Shown: piece by piece, positions 1 to 9,636 of the stretch
Layout of the letters: each line of letters starts with the position of its first letter
Numbering within the stretch: position 1 is the first letter of the stretch
NCBI GenBank assembly: GCA_003278765.1
Contig: QCDK01000002.1
Location: 91,460-155,459 of the forward strand
Length of the DNA: 64,000 nt
Source of the DNA: Prochlorococcus sp. AG-355-G23
GTDB lineage: Bacteria; Cyanobacteriota; Cyanobacteriia; PCC-6307; Cyanobiaceae
Direction of reading: 5' to 3'
Translations under genes and position numbers: made by a program
Notes under the pieces: generated by a model
The model's input: the letters and a program-made list of their open reading frames with translations, nothing else
Told to the model about the DNA's origin: nothing
Database searches by the model: none

Positions 1-11
1 ATTTAATGCTT

Positions 12-332
12 TTACCATTTTAATAAATTAAAACTTTCCATATCTACAGTCACCCTATTCCTATAAAGAGATAACAATATAGCTAATCCAACGGCTGCTT
101 CTGCGGCAGCAACAGTAATCACAAAAATTGTAAAAACTTGTCCTTGAATTAAATTATTATCAATATAGGAAGAAAACGCCATCAAGTTTATATTTACCGC
201 ATTGAGCATTAATTCAATGCTCATAAGAACTCTGACTGCATTTCTGCTATTTAATAATCCCCAAATACCAATGCAAAATAGTGCTGAAGAAACTATTAAA
301 AAAGCTTGAAGAGGAATTGATTCTAAATTCAT
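12..332 (-). CDS. ndhE: NAD(P)H-quinone oxidoreductase subunit 4L (NdhE)
   Basis: Small membrane subunit of the photosynthetic NDH-1 complex (NuoK/ND4L family), which works in cyclic electron flow and respiration in the thylakoid membrane. The 106-residue length is typical. Three hydrophobic helices are visible. The second carries the conserved acidic residue in the [10 protein letters not shown] motif (about residues 38-47), and the third contains [11 protein letters not shown], another family signature. It is the last gene seen of a leftward ndhA-I-G-E operon and lies 18 bp after ndhG. Any further ndh genes would be outside the window. Confidence 0.96.
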   Translation of the reverse strand: MNLESIPLQAFLIVSSALFCIGIWGLLNSRNAVRVLMSIELMLNAVNINLMAFSSYIDNNLIQGQVFTIFVITVAAAEAAVGLAILLSLYRNRVTVDMESFNLLKW

Positions 333-350
333 AATAAGAAAATCAAAAGG

Positions 351-950
351 TTAATTTTTATTTGTAAGTAATGGTTCTGATGATTTTTCAATTAACTCTT
401 GATCAACAGGAAGTCCTGTTGAAATATCTTTGCTCATTACATCTCTTCTAGCTAAGACAATAGCCCCAATCATTGCCATTAAAAGTAAGACTGAAGCTAC
501 TTCAAATGGGAGTAAATAATCACTAAAAAGATGTTCACCAATCCTAATAGTTGACTCTTCTCCAATAGAGTTTTGAGGACTTGATAGGCTCCATACATTT
601 GTCAAGTCAACTCTTATTAAGAGGCTTAGAAGGGTTAAACATATCGATGTTGATATAACTCTTCTCGATTTAATGTCATTGATAGGCTTTAAATCTTCTT
701 TTTTATTGACTAGCATAATCGCAAAAATTATTAATACATTCACTGCACCCACATAAACTAAAACTTGTGCTGCAGCAACAAAACTTGCATTTAATAGAAG
801 ATATAATCCTGCAACACTCATGAAAACTCCACCAAGCAGAAAGGCTGAATAAACAATACTTTCGAGAAACACAACACCGAGTGCTCCAATAATGACAACT
901 AAAGATAAAACTGTAAAACAAATAAATTGTGTTGTTATGGCAATGGACAT
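351..950 (-). CDS. ndhG: NAD(P)H-quinone oxidoreductase chain 6 (NdhG)
   Basis: Membrane subunit of NDH-1 (NuoJ/ND6 family), 199 residues with about five transmembrane helices. The family motif VYVGAVNVLIIFAIML is present near residues 65-80, where NuoJ has its conserved YVGAV...FVIM helix. It sits between ndhI (12 bp upstream) and ndhE (18 bp downstream) on the same strand, the usual cyanobacterial ndhAIGE order. The hydrophilic C-terminal tail after about residue 170 is ordinary for this subunit. Confidence 0.95.
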   Translation of the reverse strand: MSIAITTQFICFTVLSLVVIIGALGVVFLESIVYSAFLLGGVFMSVAGLYLLLNASFVAAAQVLVYVGAVNVLIIFAIMLVNKKEDLKPINDIKSRRVISTSICLTLLSLLIRVDLTNVWSLSSPQNSIGEESTIRIGEHLFSDYLLPFEVASVLLLMAMIGAIVLARRDVMSKDISTGLPVDQELIEKSSEPLLTNKN

Positions 951-962
951 AAATTATGGAAA

Positions 963-1589
963 TTAATTAGTTGGATTAGAAACTTTATCTATATTTTCAT
1001 TGGATTCAGGCCTCATCCAATCATAAACTTCTTCAGGTAATTTACCAACTCTTGCATTTGAAGCTGGGATTTCATGAGGGTCCATGACACCTTTAGGAAG
1101 ATAGGCAAGTTCCCTTAGAGGTTTAACTGAAGGATCTGTTGTAACATTTGTGGGTAGTCTGCCAAGTGCAACATTATCGAAATTTAAATTGTGTCTGTCA
1201 AAAGTAGCTAATTCATATTCTTCGGTCATTGATAGACAATTAGTTGGGCAATATTCAACACAATTTCCACAAAAAATACAAACTCCAAAATCTATTGAAT
1301 AGTTTCTAAGTTCCTTTTTTTTGGTTTCTTTATTCATTACCCAATCTACTACTGGGAGATTTATGGGACATACTCTCACACAAACTTCACAAGCAATACA
1401 TTTATCAAATTCATAATGTATCCTTCCTCTATATCTTTCAGAAGGTATTAATTTTTCATATGGATATTGAACAGTAACAGGTCTTCTTCGAAGATGATCA
1501 AAAGTTACCGATAAACCATTGTATAAATATTTGCCAGCATTAAATGCTTCTTTGATATAGCTATTTATTTGTTGAAGGAAATTGTTCAT
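963..1589 (-). CDS. ndhI: NAD(P)H-quinone oxidoreductase subunit I (NdhI), 2x[4Fe-4S]
   Basis: Peripheral iron-sulfur subunit of NDH-1 (NuoI family), 208 residues. It carries electrons along the hydrophilic arm toward quinone. Two ferredoxin-type cluster motifs are intact: [12 protein letters not shown] near residue 64 and [12 protein letters not shown] near residue 103. The N-terminus has the amphipathic membrane-associating stretch of the family. The C-terminal extension of about 70 residues after the second cluster is rich in Pro and Asn and is typical of cyanobacterial forms. It is encoded between ndhA (68 bp gap) and ndhG. Confidence 0.96.
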   Translation of the reverse strand: MNNFLQQINSYIKEAFNAGKYLYNGLSVTFDHLRRRPVTVQYPYEKLIPSERYRGRIHYEFDKCIACEVCVRVCPINLPVVDWVMNKETKKKELRNYSIDFGVCIFCGNCVEYCPTNCLSMTEEYELATFDRHNLNFDNVALGRLPTNVTTDPSVKPLRELAYLPKGVMDPHEIPASNARVGKLPEEVYDWMRPESNENIDKVSNPTN

Positions 1590-1657
1590 TTCGAAAAATT
1601 TACTTAGTTATTTTATTTTAGTGGAATAATTTTGGATTTAAGTATTTTTACTTAAAT

Positions 1658-2776
1658 TTAACCACCAAAGAATTGCGGAAAAGCAAGTTTTAATCCTGCT
1701 GTTATCAAAAGATTAGCAAGAGAAATTGGCAGAAGAAACTTCCATCCGAGATCTAAGAGTTGATCTATTCTTACTCTAGGAGTTGTCCAACGTAATAATA
1801 TTGCAATAAAAACTAAAAGATATGCTTTCAGTACAGTCATTACAATTCCTATTGATGCAGTAAAAACCTCAATAAAGGGTGCATTAATAGGTAAATTAAG
1901 AAACTTAGCTATTAATTCAACTGGAATAGGAAAACCCCATCCGCCCAAATAAAGTATTGATACTAATAAAGCGGAAAGAATTAAATTAATGTAACTACCC
2001 AGGTAAAACAATGCGAATTTCATCCCTGCATATTCAGTTTGATATCCCGCAACTAATTCTTCTTCAGCTTCTGGTAAGTCAAATGGAAGTCTCTCACATT
2101 CTGCAAGAGCACAAATCCAAAAGACTATAAAACCAACTGGTTGTCTCCATATATTCCAACTAAGGATTCCAGCACCACTTTGTTGGTTGACAATGTCAAC
2201 AGTACTTAGAGAATTTGTCATTAGTACGATAGCCAGTACAGATAAAGCTAGAGGAATTTCATAACTTATTGATTGAGCCGCTGCTCTTAAACCTCCTAAT
2301 AAAGAATACTTATTATTTGATGCGTATCCGCTCATAAGAAGGCCAATTGGCTGAATACTGCTTAAAGCAATCCATAGGAAAATTCCAATGCCAACGTTAC
2401 TTATTAAAAGGTTTTGTCCAAAAGGAACAATTAGCCAGGACAGAATCACTGGGACAAGAACTAATATAGGTCCTGCAGTGAAGAGAATCCCATCCGCTTT
2501 GGCAGGAATAATATCTTCTTTGACAAGTAACTTAAGACCATCTGCAATTGGTTGGAGGACGCCGAGCGCTCCAGCATATTCTGGACCTATTCTTTGTTGA
2601 GCAGCAGCAGATATTTTTCTTTCAAGCCAAACTGTTACTAAAACGCCAACAACTGCCGCTACCAAAACCAAAAGCATAGGAAGAGGGAGCCATATTATAT
2701 GAGCGATTTCGCTGGAAAGGCCAAAACCTTTTAAGAATTCATTAAAACTATATTCGAGATCTAATCCGTATTCCAA
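1658..2776 (-). CDS. ndhA: NAD(P)H-quinone oxidoreductase subunit 1 (NdhA)
   Basis: Membrane subunit of NDH-1 (NuoH/ND1 family) that forms the entrance of the quinone chamber. The protein has 372 residues and about eight or nine transmembrane helices. The conserved [16 protein letters not shown] motif (about residue 50-65) and the loop [20 protein letters not shown] (about 230-250) are both visible and are the strongest signatures of the family. It is the first gene of the ndhA-I-G-E operon and starts 75 bp after the gltA stop, so it may have its own promoter in that gap. Confidence 0.97.
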   Translation of the reverse strand: MEYGLDLEYSFNEFLKGFGLSSEIAHIIWLPLPMLLVLVAAVVGVLVTVWLERKISAAAQQRIGPEYAGALGVLQPIADGLKLLVKEDIIPAKADGILFTAGPILVLVPVILSWLIVPFGQNLLISNVGIGIFLWIALSSIQPIGLLMSGYASNNKYSLLGGLRAAAQSISYEIPLALSVLAIVLMTNSLSTVDIVNQQSGAGILSWNIWRQPVGFIVFWICALAECERLPFDLPEAEEELVAGYQTEYAGMKFALFYLGSYINLILSALLVSILYLGGWGFPIPVELIAKFLNLPINAPFIEVFTASIGIVMTVLKAYLLVFIAILLRWTTPRVRIDQLLDLGWKFLLPISLANLLITAGLKLAFPQFFGG

Positions 2777-2851
2777 AATTTTTATGTTAATTACTTAATA
2801 GATTAACTCTTCACAAACAATATGTGTGTTTTTTATGAAAAGCTGCAAATA

Positions 2852-3997
2852 TTATTCTCTACTTTCTAAGCTGATCCAATCTCTTGGTGCTGAACCTGTA
2901 TAGATTTGCGATGGTCTGAAAATTCTATTTGCTCCAAGTTGCTCTCTCCAATGAGCTAACCAACCAGCAACTCTAGATATGGCAAAAATTGGAGTAAATA
3001 AATCACGCGGAATACCAAGTTTTCTATAAACAAGACCAGAATAAAAATCCACGTTAGGGAATATACCCTTAGGTCCAAGTCTTGGTATTGCCTCTGCCTC
3101 AAGTGATTTAGCAACTTCATACATTTCATCTGCTCCAAATCTAATAAAAAGTTCTTCTGCAAGTTTTTGAAGAATTATTGCTCTGGGATCTTTGACTTTA
3201 TATTCTCTGTGGCCGAAGCCCATTATCTTACTTTTATTTTTTATTGCATTATCTAAAAAAGACCCAGCATTTTCTGGGGTTTTAATCTCTTCTAACATCG
3301 CAATCACATCCTCGTTTGCTCCTCCATGCAATGGCCCAGCCAGGGTTCCTACTGCAGAGGCGATGACAGCATATGGATCTGTAAGAGTACTTGCAGTCAC
3401 TCTAGCGCTAAATGTACTTGCGTTTAAACTATGTTCGGCATGTAGAATTAAGCACCTATCAAAAACTTTTGCGGCTATAGGATCTTGTTCTTTTTCAGTC
3501 AACATGTAAAGAAAATTTGATGAGTAAGTTAGATCATCTCTAGGTTGAATTGGGTCTTGTCCTTTTCTAATAAGTTGAAACGCTGCAATCATTGTGGGTA
3601 TTTTTGCTATTAGTCTTATGACGGCGTTGTAGATGTAATTAGGATCATCTATAGCTCTACGCGAATAGAAGAGCCCCAAAGAAGCCGCACTAGATTGAAG
3701 AGCATCCATAGGATGACCACTTGCAGGGAAACATTTCATCATATCTCTGACTCTAAAACTTAACCTTCGATGCATCTGAACTTCTTGTTCGAAATCTCTT
3801 AGTTGAATAGCTGTGGGCAATTCACCCCAAATCAATAGGTAAGCAGTTTCTAAAAAACTGCTTTTTTTGGATAGTTCCTCAATGGAATAGCCTCTGTATA
3901 ATAATTTACCTTTGTTGCCGTCAATATCACATATCGATGAATTCGTAACTGGGACACCCTCTAATCCTGGTTTTAAAATTAGTTTGTTACTGTCCAA
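2852..3997 (-). CDS. gltA: Citrate synthase
   Basis: Condenses oxaloacetate and acetyl-CoA to citrate, supplying 2-oxoglutarate for nitrogen assimilation through the incomplete or branched cyanobacterial TCA pathway. Its 381 residues fit the type I, Gram-positive-like class. Signatures seen are the ILHAEHSLNAST segment, the LHGGANEDV motif carrying a catalytic His (about 220), and GFGHREYKVKDPRA (about 265-278) with the second active-site His and the CoA region. It lies upstream of ndhA on the same strand. The gap upstream of its start (3998-4123) is AT-rich, and a TTGACT is visible there on the minus strand. I see no convincing -10 at the right spacing, so no promoter is called. Confidence 0.96.
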   Translation of the reverse strand: MDSNKLILKPGLEGVPVTNSSICDIDGNKGKLLYRGYSIEELSKKSSFLETAYLLIWGELPTAIQLRDFEQEVQMHRRLSFRVRDMMKCFPASGHPMDALQSSAASLGLFYSRRAIDDPNYIYNAVIRLIAKIPTMIAAFQLIRKGQDPIQPRDDLTYSSNFLYMLTEKEQDPIAAKVFDRCLILHAEHSLNASTFSARVTASTLTDPYAVIASAVGTLAGPLHGGANEDVIAMLEEIKTPENAGSFLDNAIKNKSKIMGFGHREYKVKDPRAIILQKLAEELFIRFGADEMYEVAKSLEAEAIPRLGPKGIFPNVDFYSGLVYRKLGIPRDLFTPIFAISRVAGWLAHWREQLGANRIFRPSQIYTGSAPRDWISLESRE

Positions 3998-4123
3998 TTG
4001 CTTAATTCAATATCAAATACTTATAGATTAAAGATAGTCAAATAATTTTTAATTAACCACAAGATATTAACTTCGCAAAAAATTAAAATGATTGTTTTTG
4101 AAGCTTGTTTGAATAAATTTAAT

Positions 4124-5590
4124 TTAAAGAATGTTTAATATTGTTTCTCTGTAAATAATTGGATTTTTTTCAGGAATAGACTGACTTATGATTTCTAGCG
4201 ATTCCTCATTCGATATTTTTAAATTATTTTTAATTAGAAAATTAAGGTCCTGCAAATTAGAAAAAAATTCAATTTTATTAGAATTACTATCTTTGATATC
4301 AACTTTTGAATAAAGAAAGGCTGATTTATCTTTATTACTTTTTAGGTTAAAAAATTTTTTTGATATTTTCTCAAATTCTTTACCATCAATTAAATAATTA
4401 CTAATGATTTGTAAACCTCCTGATTCTATCGAATAGATATTTTCAAAAGATAATTGCTTTATAATATCGTCTTTTTCTTCGAGAATATCTTTGGAATATA
4501 TCGAATAAATATCTTCATTTTGTTTCAAAGTATATTTGTTGAAATCTTTTAGCTTTTTTAAAGAACTTAAATCAAATTGATCTTCATTATTTTTTTCAAA
4601 CGTAATACGCCAATCTTTATTTGAATTGAGAATTAAAATGTTTTTATTATTATTTTGATTAAACTCTTCAAAAAAACTGAGTTGAAAATCATTTATTAAA
4701 GGATTAAGATATTTGTCAAAATTTTTTAAATCACAAAAAATTAAATTTTCAGGATTATCTTCATTACTATTCTCTTTATTCATTAACTTTTCGTAACTAA
4801 GAATATCAATATTTTTTTTATTATTTAGTAAATATGATTTTAAAATTAGTTGCTTATTTTTAAAGTCAAAAGTTGTAGCAATATTATCCCCATTATTCTC
4901 AGAAAAAATTTCTTTATTAAAAAATTTACTTTCCAAAAATTTATTTGTGAATAAAATATTTTTTTCATTGTTCAGTCCAACAAGTTCTCCCTCATATTGA
5001 AATTTTTTTTTCTTAAAATTTTTACTAGAGCTAATACTATTTTTGACTAATTTTTTATCTGATGAAGCAATTATATAATTATCTTCGGTTCGGTATATAT
5101 AGTTAAGGAAATTTATTTTGTTTTCTCTATTAATTGAAATTATCTCATCAATCTGATCTATTTTATTAGGCAAATTTAATAAATCATCAATTGTTTTTTC
5201 TGGCTTAATTTTAAAAACAATCAAAATATCATCTTCAAGCTTTTTATTATTTTCGAATGTTGAGATTATAAGTTCATTATTATAGATATCTTCTAATTTA
5301 TTGTTCCCTAGATCTATTCCTAAGTAATCTAATATAGAGTCTTTTATTAAAATAAAGTTATCTTTATTTGTTGGATTTTTATCCGTTTCATTATTATTGA
5401 CAATATTAAAACTATCTAAATTCGAAATAAATAATAATTTATTGTTTTCAGGTATATATTTTATGATGCTTAGTTGCTCAATATTTGTACTTTGCTCCTT
5501 ATTTTTATTAGGAGATACTTTTTTAAAACCAAAAAAAAGTAATAAACATAATAATAATATTATTGCTACTACTCTAAGTTTCATTATCAA
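4124..5590 (-). CDS. Membrane-anchored DUF3352-like protein of unknown function
   Basis: A 488-residue protein with one hydrophobic segment at residues 7-22, a likely uncleaved anchor or signal peptide. The body is very rich in Lys, Asn, Ile and Glu. Short segments such as YIPENNKLLFISNLDS resemble the start of DUF3352 proteins, which are found across cyanobacteria without a known function. I infer that family only weakly. Base composition is lower in GC than the neighbours, as expected for a poorly constrained protein. It is divergent from the rhodanese gene. The start may be the first ATG (5590) or a second ATG six bases downstream. Confidence 0.75.
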   Translation of the reverse strand: MIMKLRVVAIILLLCLLLFFGFKKVSPNKNKEQSTNIEQLSIIKYIPENNKLLFISNLDSFNIVNNNETDKNPTNKDNFILIKDSILDYLGIDLGNNKLEDIYNNELIISTFENNKKLEDDILIVFKIKPEKTIDDLLNLPNKIDQIDEIISINRENKINFLNYIYRTEDNYIIASSDKKLVKNSISSSKNFKKKKFQYEGELVGLNNEKNILFTNKFLESKFFNKEIFSENNGDNIATTFDFKNKQLILKSYLLNNKKNIDILSYEKLMNKENSNEDNPENLIFCDLKNFDKYLNPLINDFQLSFFEEFNQNNNKNILILNSNKDWRITFEKNNEDQFDLSSLKKLKDFNKYTLKQNEDIYSIYSKDILEEKDDIIKQLSFENIYSIESGGLQIISNYLIDGKEFEKISKKFFNLKSNKDKSAFLYSKVDIKDSNSNKIEFFSNLQDLNFLIKNNLKISNEESLEIISQSIPEKNPIIYRETILNIL

Positions 5591-5672
5591 TGTTTATTTT
5601 ATTTTTAACAATAAACTTCCTACTGCAACTTAATTTATTAAATTGTAAATAACACATAATTTATCCTATAAA

Positions 5673-6023
5673 TTGGGAAGTTATCCAAAATCTATAAATG
5701 CTTCTAGTCTCAATGATTGGTTTAATTCTGAGAAAGAAGATCCAGTCTTGATTGATGTAAGAGAGCACTCAGAGCTTGAACTGGCTCGTTTCTCAAAAGC
5801 ATTTTTACATATACCAATTAGTAAAGTCACCTGTAAATATGTTGAAGAAATATTTGCTGGTTTATTAGATAGAGAAATTGTAGTTACTTGTCATGCAGGA
5901 ATAAGAAGTTATAACTTTTCTCAATGGTGCTTGGATAATAATATTGTGAGCGAAATATGGAATTTAGAGGAGGGTATTGATGGATGGAGTAGATATATTG
6001 ACCCATCAATACCAAGGTATTGA
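5673..6023 (+). CDS. Single-domain rhodanese-like protein
   Basis: A 116-residue rhodanese domain. The family start motif VLIDVREHSELELA lies at about residues 24-37. The active-site loop reads CHAGIRS, with catalytic Cys at about residue 73, so a sulfur-transfer or thiol-redox role is possible. The closing WNLEEGIDGW is the usual end of a rhodanese fold. Translation appears to begin at TTG 5673. The stop codon abuts the stop of trpB on the opposite strand with no spacer. The physiological sulfur acceptor is unknown. Confidence 0.85.
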   Translation: MGSYPKSINASSLNDWFNSEKEDPVLIDVREHSELELARFSKAFLHIPISKVTCKYVEEIFAGLLDREIVVTCHAGIRSYNFSQWCLDNNIVSEIWNLEEGIDGWSRYIDPSIPRY

Positions 6024-7268
6024 TTAAATATCTAATGAAGATGCAACAGTATTAACATCTTTGTCGCCTCTACCAGAGCAATTGATAACTATATGAGTAT
6101 CTTTTTCAAGAGTAGGGCATAATTTATCTAACCAAGCAAATGCATGGGAAGTTTCAAGTGCAGGTATAATTCCTTCTAGCTCACTAACAAGTTTCAAAGC
6201 GTCTAAAGCTTCTTGATCTGTGACTGATCCATATTCTGCTCTACCTATATCTTTTAAATGACTATGTTCAGGTCCTACTCCAGGGTAATCTAAACCTGCA
6301 CTTATTGAGTGAGCTTCTTGTACTTGACCATTATCATCTTGCAAGAGAAGACTCATTGATCCATGCAAAATTCCAACTGACCCTTTAGTGATAGTGGCAG
6401 CATGTTTGTCAGTATCAACTCCGCTTCCTGCGGCTTCAACTCCAATAAGACGCACAGAAGTTTCTTTAACAAAAGGATGGAAAAGACCCATTGCATTTGA
6501 TCCCCCACCTACACAAGCAAGCAAAATATCAGGAAAAGATCCAAATGATTCCAAACATTGTTTTTTAGTTTCTTCACCTATAACTGCATGAAAATCTCGC
6601 ACAATTTTTGGGAAAGGGTGTGGACCTGCAACAGATCCTAAAATGTAGTGTGTGGTTTCGACATTAGAAACCCAATCTCTAATGGCTTCACTAGTAGCAT
6701 CCTTAAGTGTTGCAGTTCCAGAATTTACAACTTTCACTTCAGCTCCTAGAAGTTTCATTCTGAAAACGTTAAGGGATTGCCTTTTTATGTCTTCAGCACC
6801 CATGTAGATAATACATTTCAAGCCAAATCTCGCACAAACAGTAGCAGTAGCAACTCCATGCTGACCGGCTCCAGTTTCTGCAATTATTCTTTTTTTACCC
6901 ATTCTTATTGCTAGTAAAGCTTGTCCAAGGGCATTATTAATTTTGTGAGCCCCAGTATGATTTAAATCTTCTCTTTTAAGCCATATTCTAGGAGTTGCTT
7001 GTTTAGTTTTGTAATGTTCAGTAAGTCTTTTGGCTTCATAAAGTGGTGTTTCTCTTCCTACATAAGTCTTGAGTAGATGATTTAATTCTTCTACAAAAAG
7101 TTTATCTTTCCATGCATTAGATGCAGCTGTTTCAAGCTCAAAAAGAGCAGGCATTAGCGTTTCAGGAACATATTGACCACCATATTTTCCAAATCTTCCC
7201 TCTTTGGAGGGTTGATTTAAATCGTCATTTTTATAGTTTTGATCTTTGCGAGAAAATGTACTTACCAC
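6024..7268 (-). CDS. trpB: Tryptophan synthase beta subunit
   Basis: PLP enzyme that joins indole and L-serine to make tryptophan. At 414 residues it is full length. The PLP lysine is in [13 protein letters not shown] (about residue 105-117), the phosphate-binding loop is GGGSNAMG, and the [12 protein letters not shown] segment is typical of TrpB1. The start is GTG at 7268. The gene stands alone here without trpA, as is common in cyanobacteria, where trp genes are scattered. It is divergent from the SUI1-like gene with about 48 bp between starts. Confidence 0.97.
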   Translation of the reverse strand: MVSTFSRKDQNYKNDDLNQPSKEGRFGKYGGQYVPETLMPALFELETAASNAWKDKLFVEELNHLLKTYVGRETPLYEAKRLTEHYKTKQATPRIWLKREDLNHTGAHKINNALGQALLAIRMGKKRIIAETGAGQHGVATATVCARFGLKCIIYMGAEDIKRQSLNVFRMKLLGAEVKVVNSGTATLKDATSEAIRDWVSNVETTHYILGSVAGPHPFPKIVRDFHAVIGEETKKQCLESFGSFPDILLACVGGGSNAMGLFHPFVKETSVRLIGVEAAGSGVDTDKHAATITKGSVGILHGSMSLLLQDDNGQVQEAHSISAGLDYPGVGPEHSHLKDIGRAEYGSVTDQEALDALKLVSELEGIIPALETSHAFAWLDKLCPTLEKDTHIVINCSGRGDKDVNTVASSLDI

Positions 7269-7316
7269 TTTTTCTATACAATAAGTATTAACTAACTATA
7301 GATTATATTGAAAATA

Positions 7317-7628
7317 ATGGGAAAAAAGAATTGGATCGAATTTGATAATCAAGAAAAAAAATCTGACGAAGTAGCTAAGGTAGATACTGTTAATAAAAGA
7401 TCAAAAATAAATATTTCAAAACAAAAAAAAGGTAAAAAGGGAAAGACTGTAACTTTAATTAGAGGTTTAGGCTCTGAGGATGAAATCTTATTAAAAGAAT
7501 TACTAAAAAAAATTAAAGTTTTTTGCGGTACTGGAGGAACATTGATTGATAGAAATATCCAGTTACAGGGTGATATGGTATCGAAGTCAGTTGAGTTTCT
7601 TCGTAAAGAGGGATTTCATAATTTATAA
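7317..7628 (+). CDS. SUI1/eIF1-like translation factor (YciH family)
   Basis: A small basic protein of 103 residues if it starts at ATG 7317; an in-frame TTG lies nine bases upstream. The C-terminal half matches the SUI1/eIF1 fold: TLIRGLGSEDEILLKELLKK, then KVFCGTGGTL with the family-typical cysteine and glycines, then QLQGDMVSKSVEFL. Bacterial YciH proteins affect start-site fidelity and stress translation. The N-terminal 45 residues are a lysine-rich tail. It is followed after about 30 bp by cysC on the same strand. Confidence 0.88.
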   Translation: MGKKNWIEFDNQEKKSDEVAKVDTVNKRSKINISKQKKGKKGKTVTLIRGLGSEDEILLKELLKKIKVFCGTGGTLIDRNIQLQGDMVSKSVEFLRKEGFHNL

Positions 7629-7660
7629 AGCAAGGGTTAGGATAGGTTTTAATTTTGATG

Positions 7661-8293
7661 ATGCAAAAAATGAAAGAACAAGATCAAACAAAGTCAACCA
7701 ATATAAAGTGGCACAATTTAACTATTGACAGAGAAAAGTTAGAGAAAATGAGAGGTCATAAAGGTATGGTTATCTGGTTTACAGGTTTATCTGGTTCTGG
7801 TAAAAGTACTTTGGCCAACGCTTTAAATGAAGTTTTACACTTAGATGGTTTTTCGACTTATGTGTTGGATGGAGATAATATTAGACACGGTTTATGTAAA
7901 GATCTTGGTTTTTCGGATGAAGATAGAGAAGAAAATATAAGAAGAATTGGCGAAGTTGCAAATTTATTTATGAATGCTGGGATAATAACTATTACAGCAT
8001 TCGTTTCGCCATTTATTAGTGATAGAGATAAGGTGAGAAAAATTATTGGATCTAAGGATTTTATTGAAGTTTATTGTTCTGCTGATATCAACGTTTGCGA
8101 AAATAGGGATACTAAAGGTCTTTATAAGAAAGCTCGTATGGGTGAAATTAAGGAATTTACAGGGATTTCTAGTCCATATGAAGCTCCTCATAATCCAGAA
8201 ATTGTTGTTGATACAGGTTCGTTAGATTTAAATGATTCCGTTGAAAAAGTTATTAACTACCTTAAAAAAGAAAACTTTCTTAACAAGGCCTAA
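7661..8293 (+). CDS. cysC: Adenylylsulfate kinase (APS kinase)
   Basis: Phosphorylates APS to PAPS in sulfate activation. The Walker A loop GLSGSGKST (about residue 47) and the DGDNIRHGLCKDLGFS segment are diagnostic of CysC. The FVSPFISDRDKVR segment, where the family has the substrate loop, is also present. Length is about 210 residues. Two adjacent ATGs (7658 and 7661), another at 7670 and an upstream TTG at 7655 make the exact start uncertain. I placed it at 7661. It converges on purE with 14 bp between stops. Confidence 0.95.
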   Translation: MQKMKEQDQTKSTNIKWHNLTIDREKLEKMRGHKGMVIWFTGLSGSGKSTLANALNEVLHLDGFSTYVLDGDNIRHGLCKDLGFSDEDREENIRRIGEVANLFMNAGIITITAFVSPFISDRDKVRKIIGSKDFIEVYCSADINVCENRDTKGLYKKARMGEIKEFTGISSPYEAPHNPEIVVDTGSLDLNDSVEKVINYLKKENFLNKA

Positions 8294-8307
8294 AAGAAAA
8301 TACTAGT

Positions 8308-8880
8308 TCATTTATTTTGAAGATAATTGTCAGGTCCAATAGTTGATAACTTATTATTTTTATTTCTTACCTGTGTATGTAGATTTTCTCTGAATTCTTT
8401 TAAATTTTTCTTTATGGATTCATCAAATAAACTGATCATCTCTATTGCCAATAATCCAGCATTCTGTCCCCCATTAATTGCAACTGTTGCAACTGGAATT
8501 CCAGCGGGCATTTGAACGATTGATAAAAGAGAGTCAATTCCCTTCAGTGTCTTACTCTCTACTGGTACTCCAATTACAGGAATGCAAGTTATGGATGCAA
8601 GCATTCCTGGAAGATGAGCAGCACCCCCAGCACCGGCAATTATTACTTTTATGTTTTCTGATTCTGCATTTTTTGCATATTCCATCATTTCAATAGGTGT
8701 TCGATGAGCAGAAAGTATACAAACTTCAGTTTTTATTCCAAATTCTCTTAAAATATCAATGGCTGGTTTTAATGTATTCAGATCTGAATCACTACCCATT
8801 ACGACAGCAATTTTATAAATATCTTTAGAATTCAATTCTGACAAAATAACAAATTTATTCTTTCCTATAATGGCGCGCAA
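8308..8880 (-). CDS. purE: N5-carboxyaminoimidazole ribonucleotide mutase (PurE)
   Basis: De novo purine synthesis: converts N5-CAIR to CAIR in the cytosol. The conserved core is present: VVMGSDSDLNTL near residue 27, LSAHRTP (about 57), and GAGGAAHLPGM (about 82), which forms the active site of class I PurE. The 190 residues exceed the usual length by an N-terminal extension of about 20 residues, starting from TTG 8880, and a C-terminal basic tail. A true start somewhat further in cannot be excluded. It is divergent from chlM (53 bp). Confidence 0.94.
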   Translation of the reverse strand: MRAIIGKNKFVILSELNSKDIYKIAVVMGSDSDLNTLKPAIDILREFGIKTEVCILSAHRTPIEMMEYAKNAESENIKVIIAGAGGAAHLPGMLASITCIPVIGVPVESKTLKGIDSLLSIVQMPAGIPVATVAINGGQNAGLLAIEMISLFDESIKKNLKEFRENLHTQVRNKNNKLSTIGPDNYLQNK

Positions 8881-8933
8881 TTAATTTGGCGCCAGTTAGT
8901 TAGTATAAAAAGAATATATTTTCATAGAATATT

Positions 8934-9635
8934 ATGACGTCAAATAAGATTATCGAAAAAAGTGAAGTCAGGGAGTATTTTAATGGTACTGGCTTTGAGA
9001 GATGGAATAAAATTTACAGCAAATCTGATGAAATTAATACAGTTCAGAAAAATATTAGGAAAGGACATCAAAAAACTGTAGATGATGTAATCTCATACAT
9101 CAAAAATTATCCTGAACTAACAAAAAAAAGTTATTGTGATGCAGGCTGTGGTGTAGGAAGTCTTTCCATACCTTTACTAAGACTCGGTATAAAAGAACTT
9201 CAGATGAGCGATATTTCTTCTGAAATGATTAAAGAAACAAAAAAACGCATTCATGCATTAGGTTTGAGTCAAGGTAAAATAAAATACGAAATTTGTGATC
9301 TGGAAAAATTAAAAGGATTATTTGATGTTGTAGTTTGTTTGGACGTATTTATTCATTATCCTCAACCGGTCGCAGAAGAAATGGTTCAACATCTATGCGA
9401 TTTAAGCAAAGAAAAACTAATCGTTAGCTTTGCTCCTTATACTCCAGTTCTTGCTGTTCTAAAAAATATTGGAAAATTATTTCCTGGGCCAAGTAAAACT
9501 ACAAGAGCATATACATTGAAAGAAAAGGGTATTATTAATGCTGCTAAAGAAAGAGGATTTAAAGTTGTTAAAGAGAAATTAAATCAAGCTCCTTTTTATT
9601 TTTCAAAACTAATTGAATTCGAAAAAATTAAATAA
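8934..9635 (+). CDS. chlM: Mg-protoporphyrin IX O-methyltransferase
   Basis: Chlorophyll synthesis: methylates Mg-protoporphyrin IX with S-adenosylmethionine at the thylakoid or envelope membrane. The 233 residues match the family. The SAM-binding motif YCDAGCGVGSLSIPL lies at about residue 68, the acidic MSDISSEM strand follows, and DVVVCLDVFIHYPQ (about 130-145) and the LIVSFAPYTP segment are typical of ChlM. It is divergent from purE. Its stop is one base from the stop of the facing response regulator. Confidence 0.95.
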   Translation: MTSNKIIEKSEVREYFNGTGFERWNKIYSKSDEINTVQKNIRKGHQKTVDDVISYIKNYPELTKKSYCDAGCGVGSLSIPLLRLGIKELQMSDISSEMIKETKKRIHALGLSQGKIKYEICDLEKLKGLFDVVVCLDVFIHYPQPVAEEMVQHLCDLSKEKLIVSFAPYTPVLAVLKNIGKLFPGPSKTTRAYTLKEKGIINAAKERGFKVVKEKLNQAPFYFSKLIEFEKIK

Positions 9636-9636
9636 T

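Noticed and set aside
3998..4123. A gltA promoter using TTGACT
   Set aside because: No -10 hexamer with a 16-18 base spacer is convincing. TATAAG lies only about 10 bases downstream.
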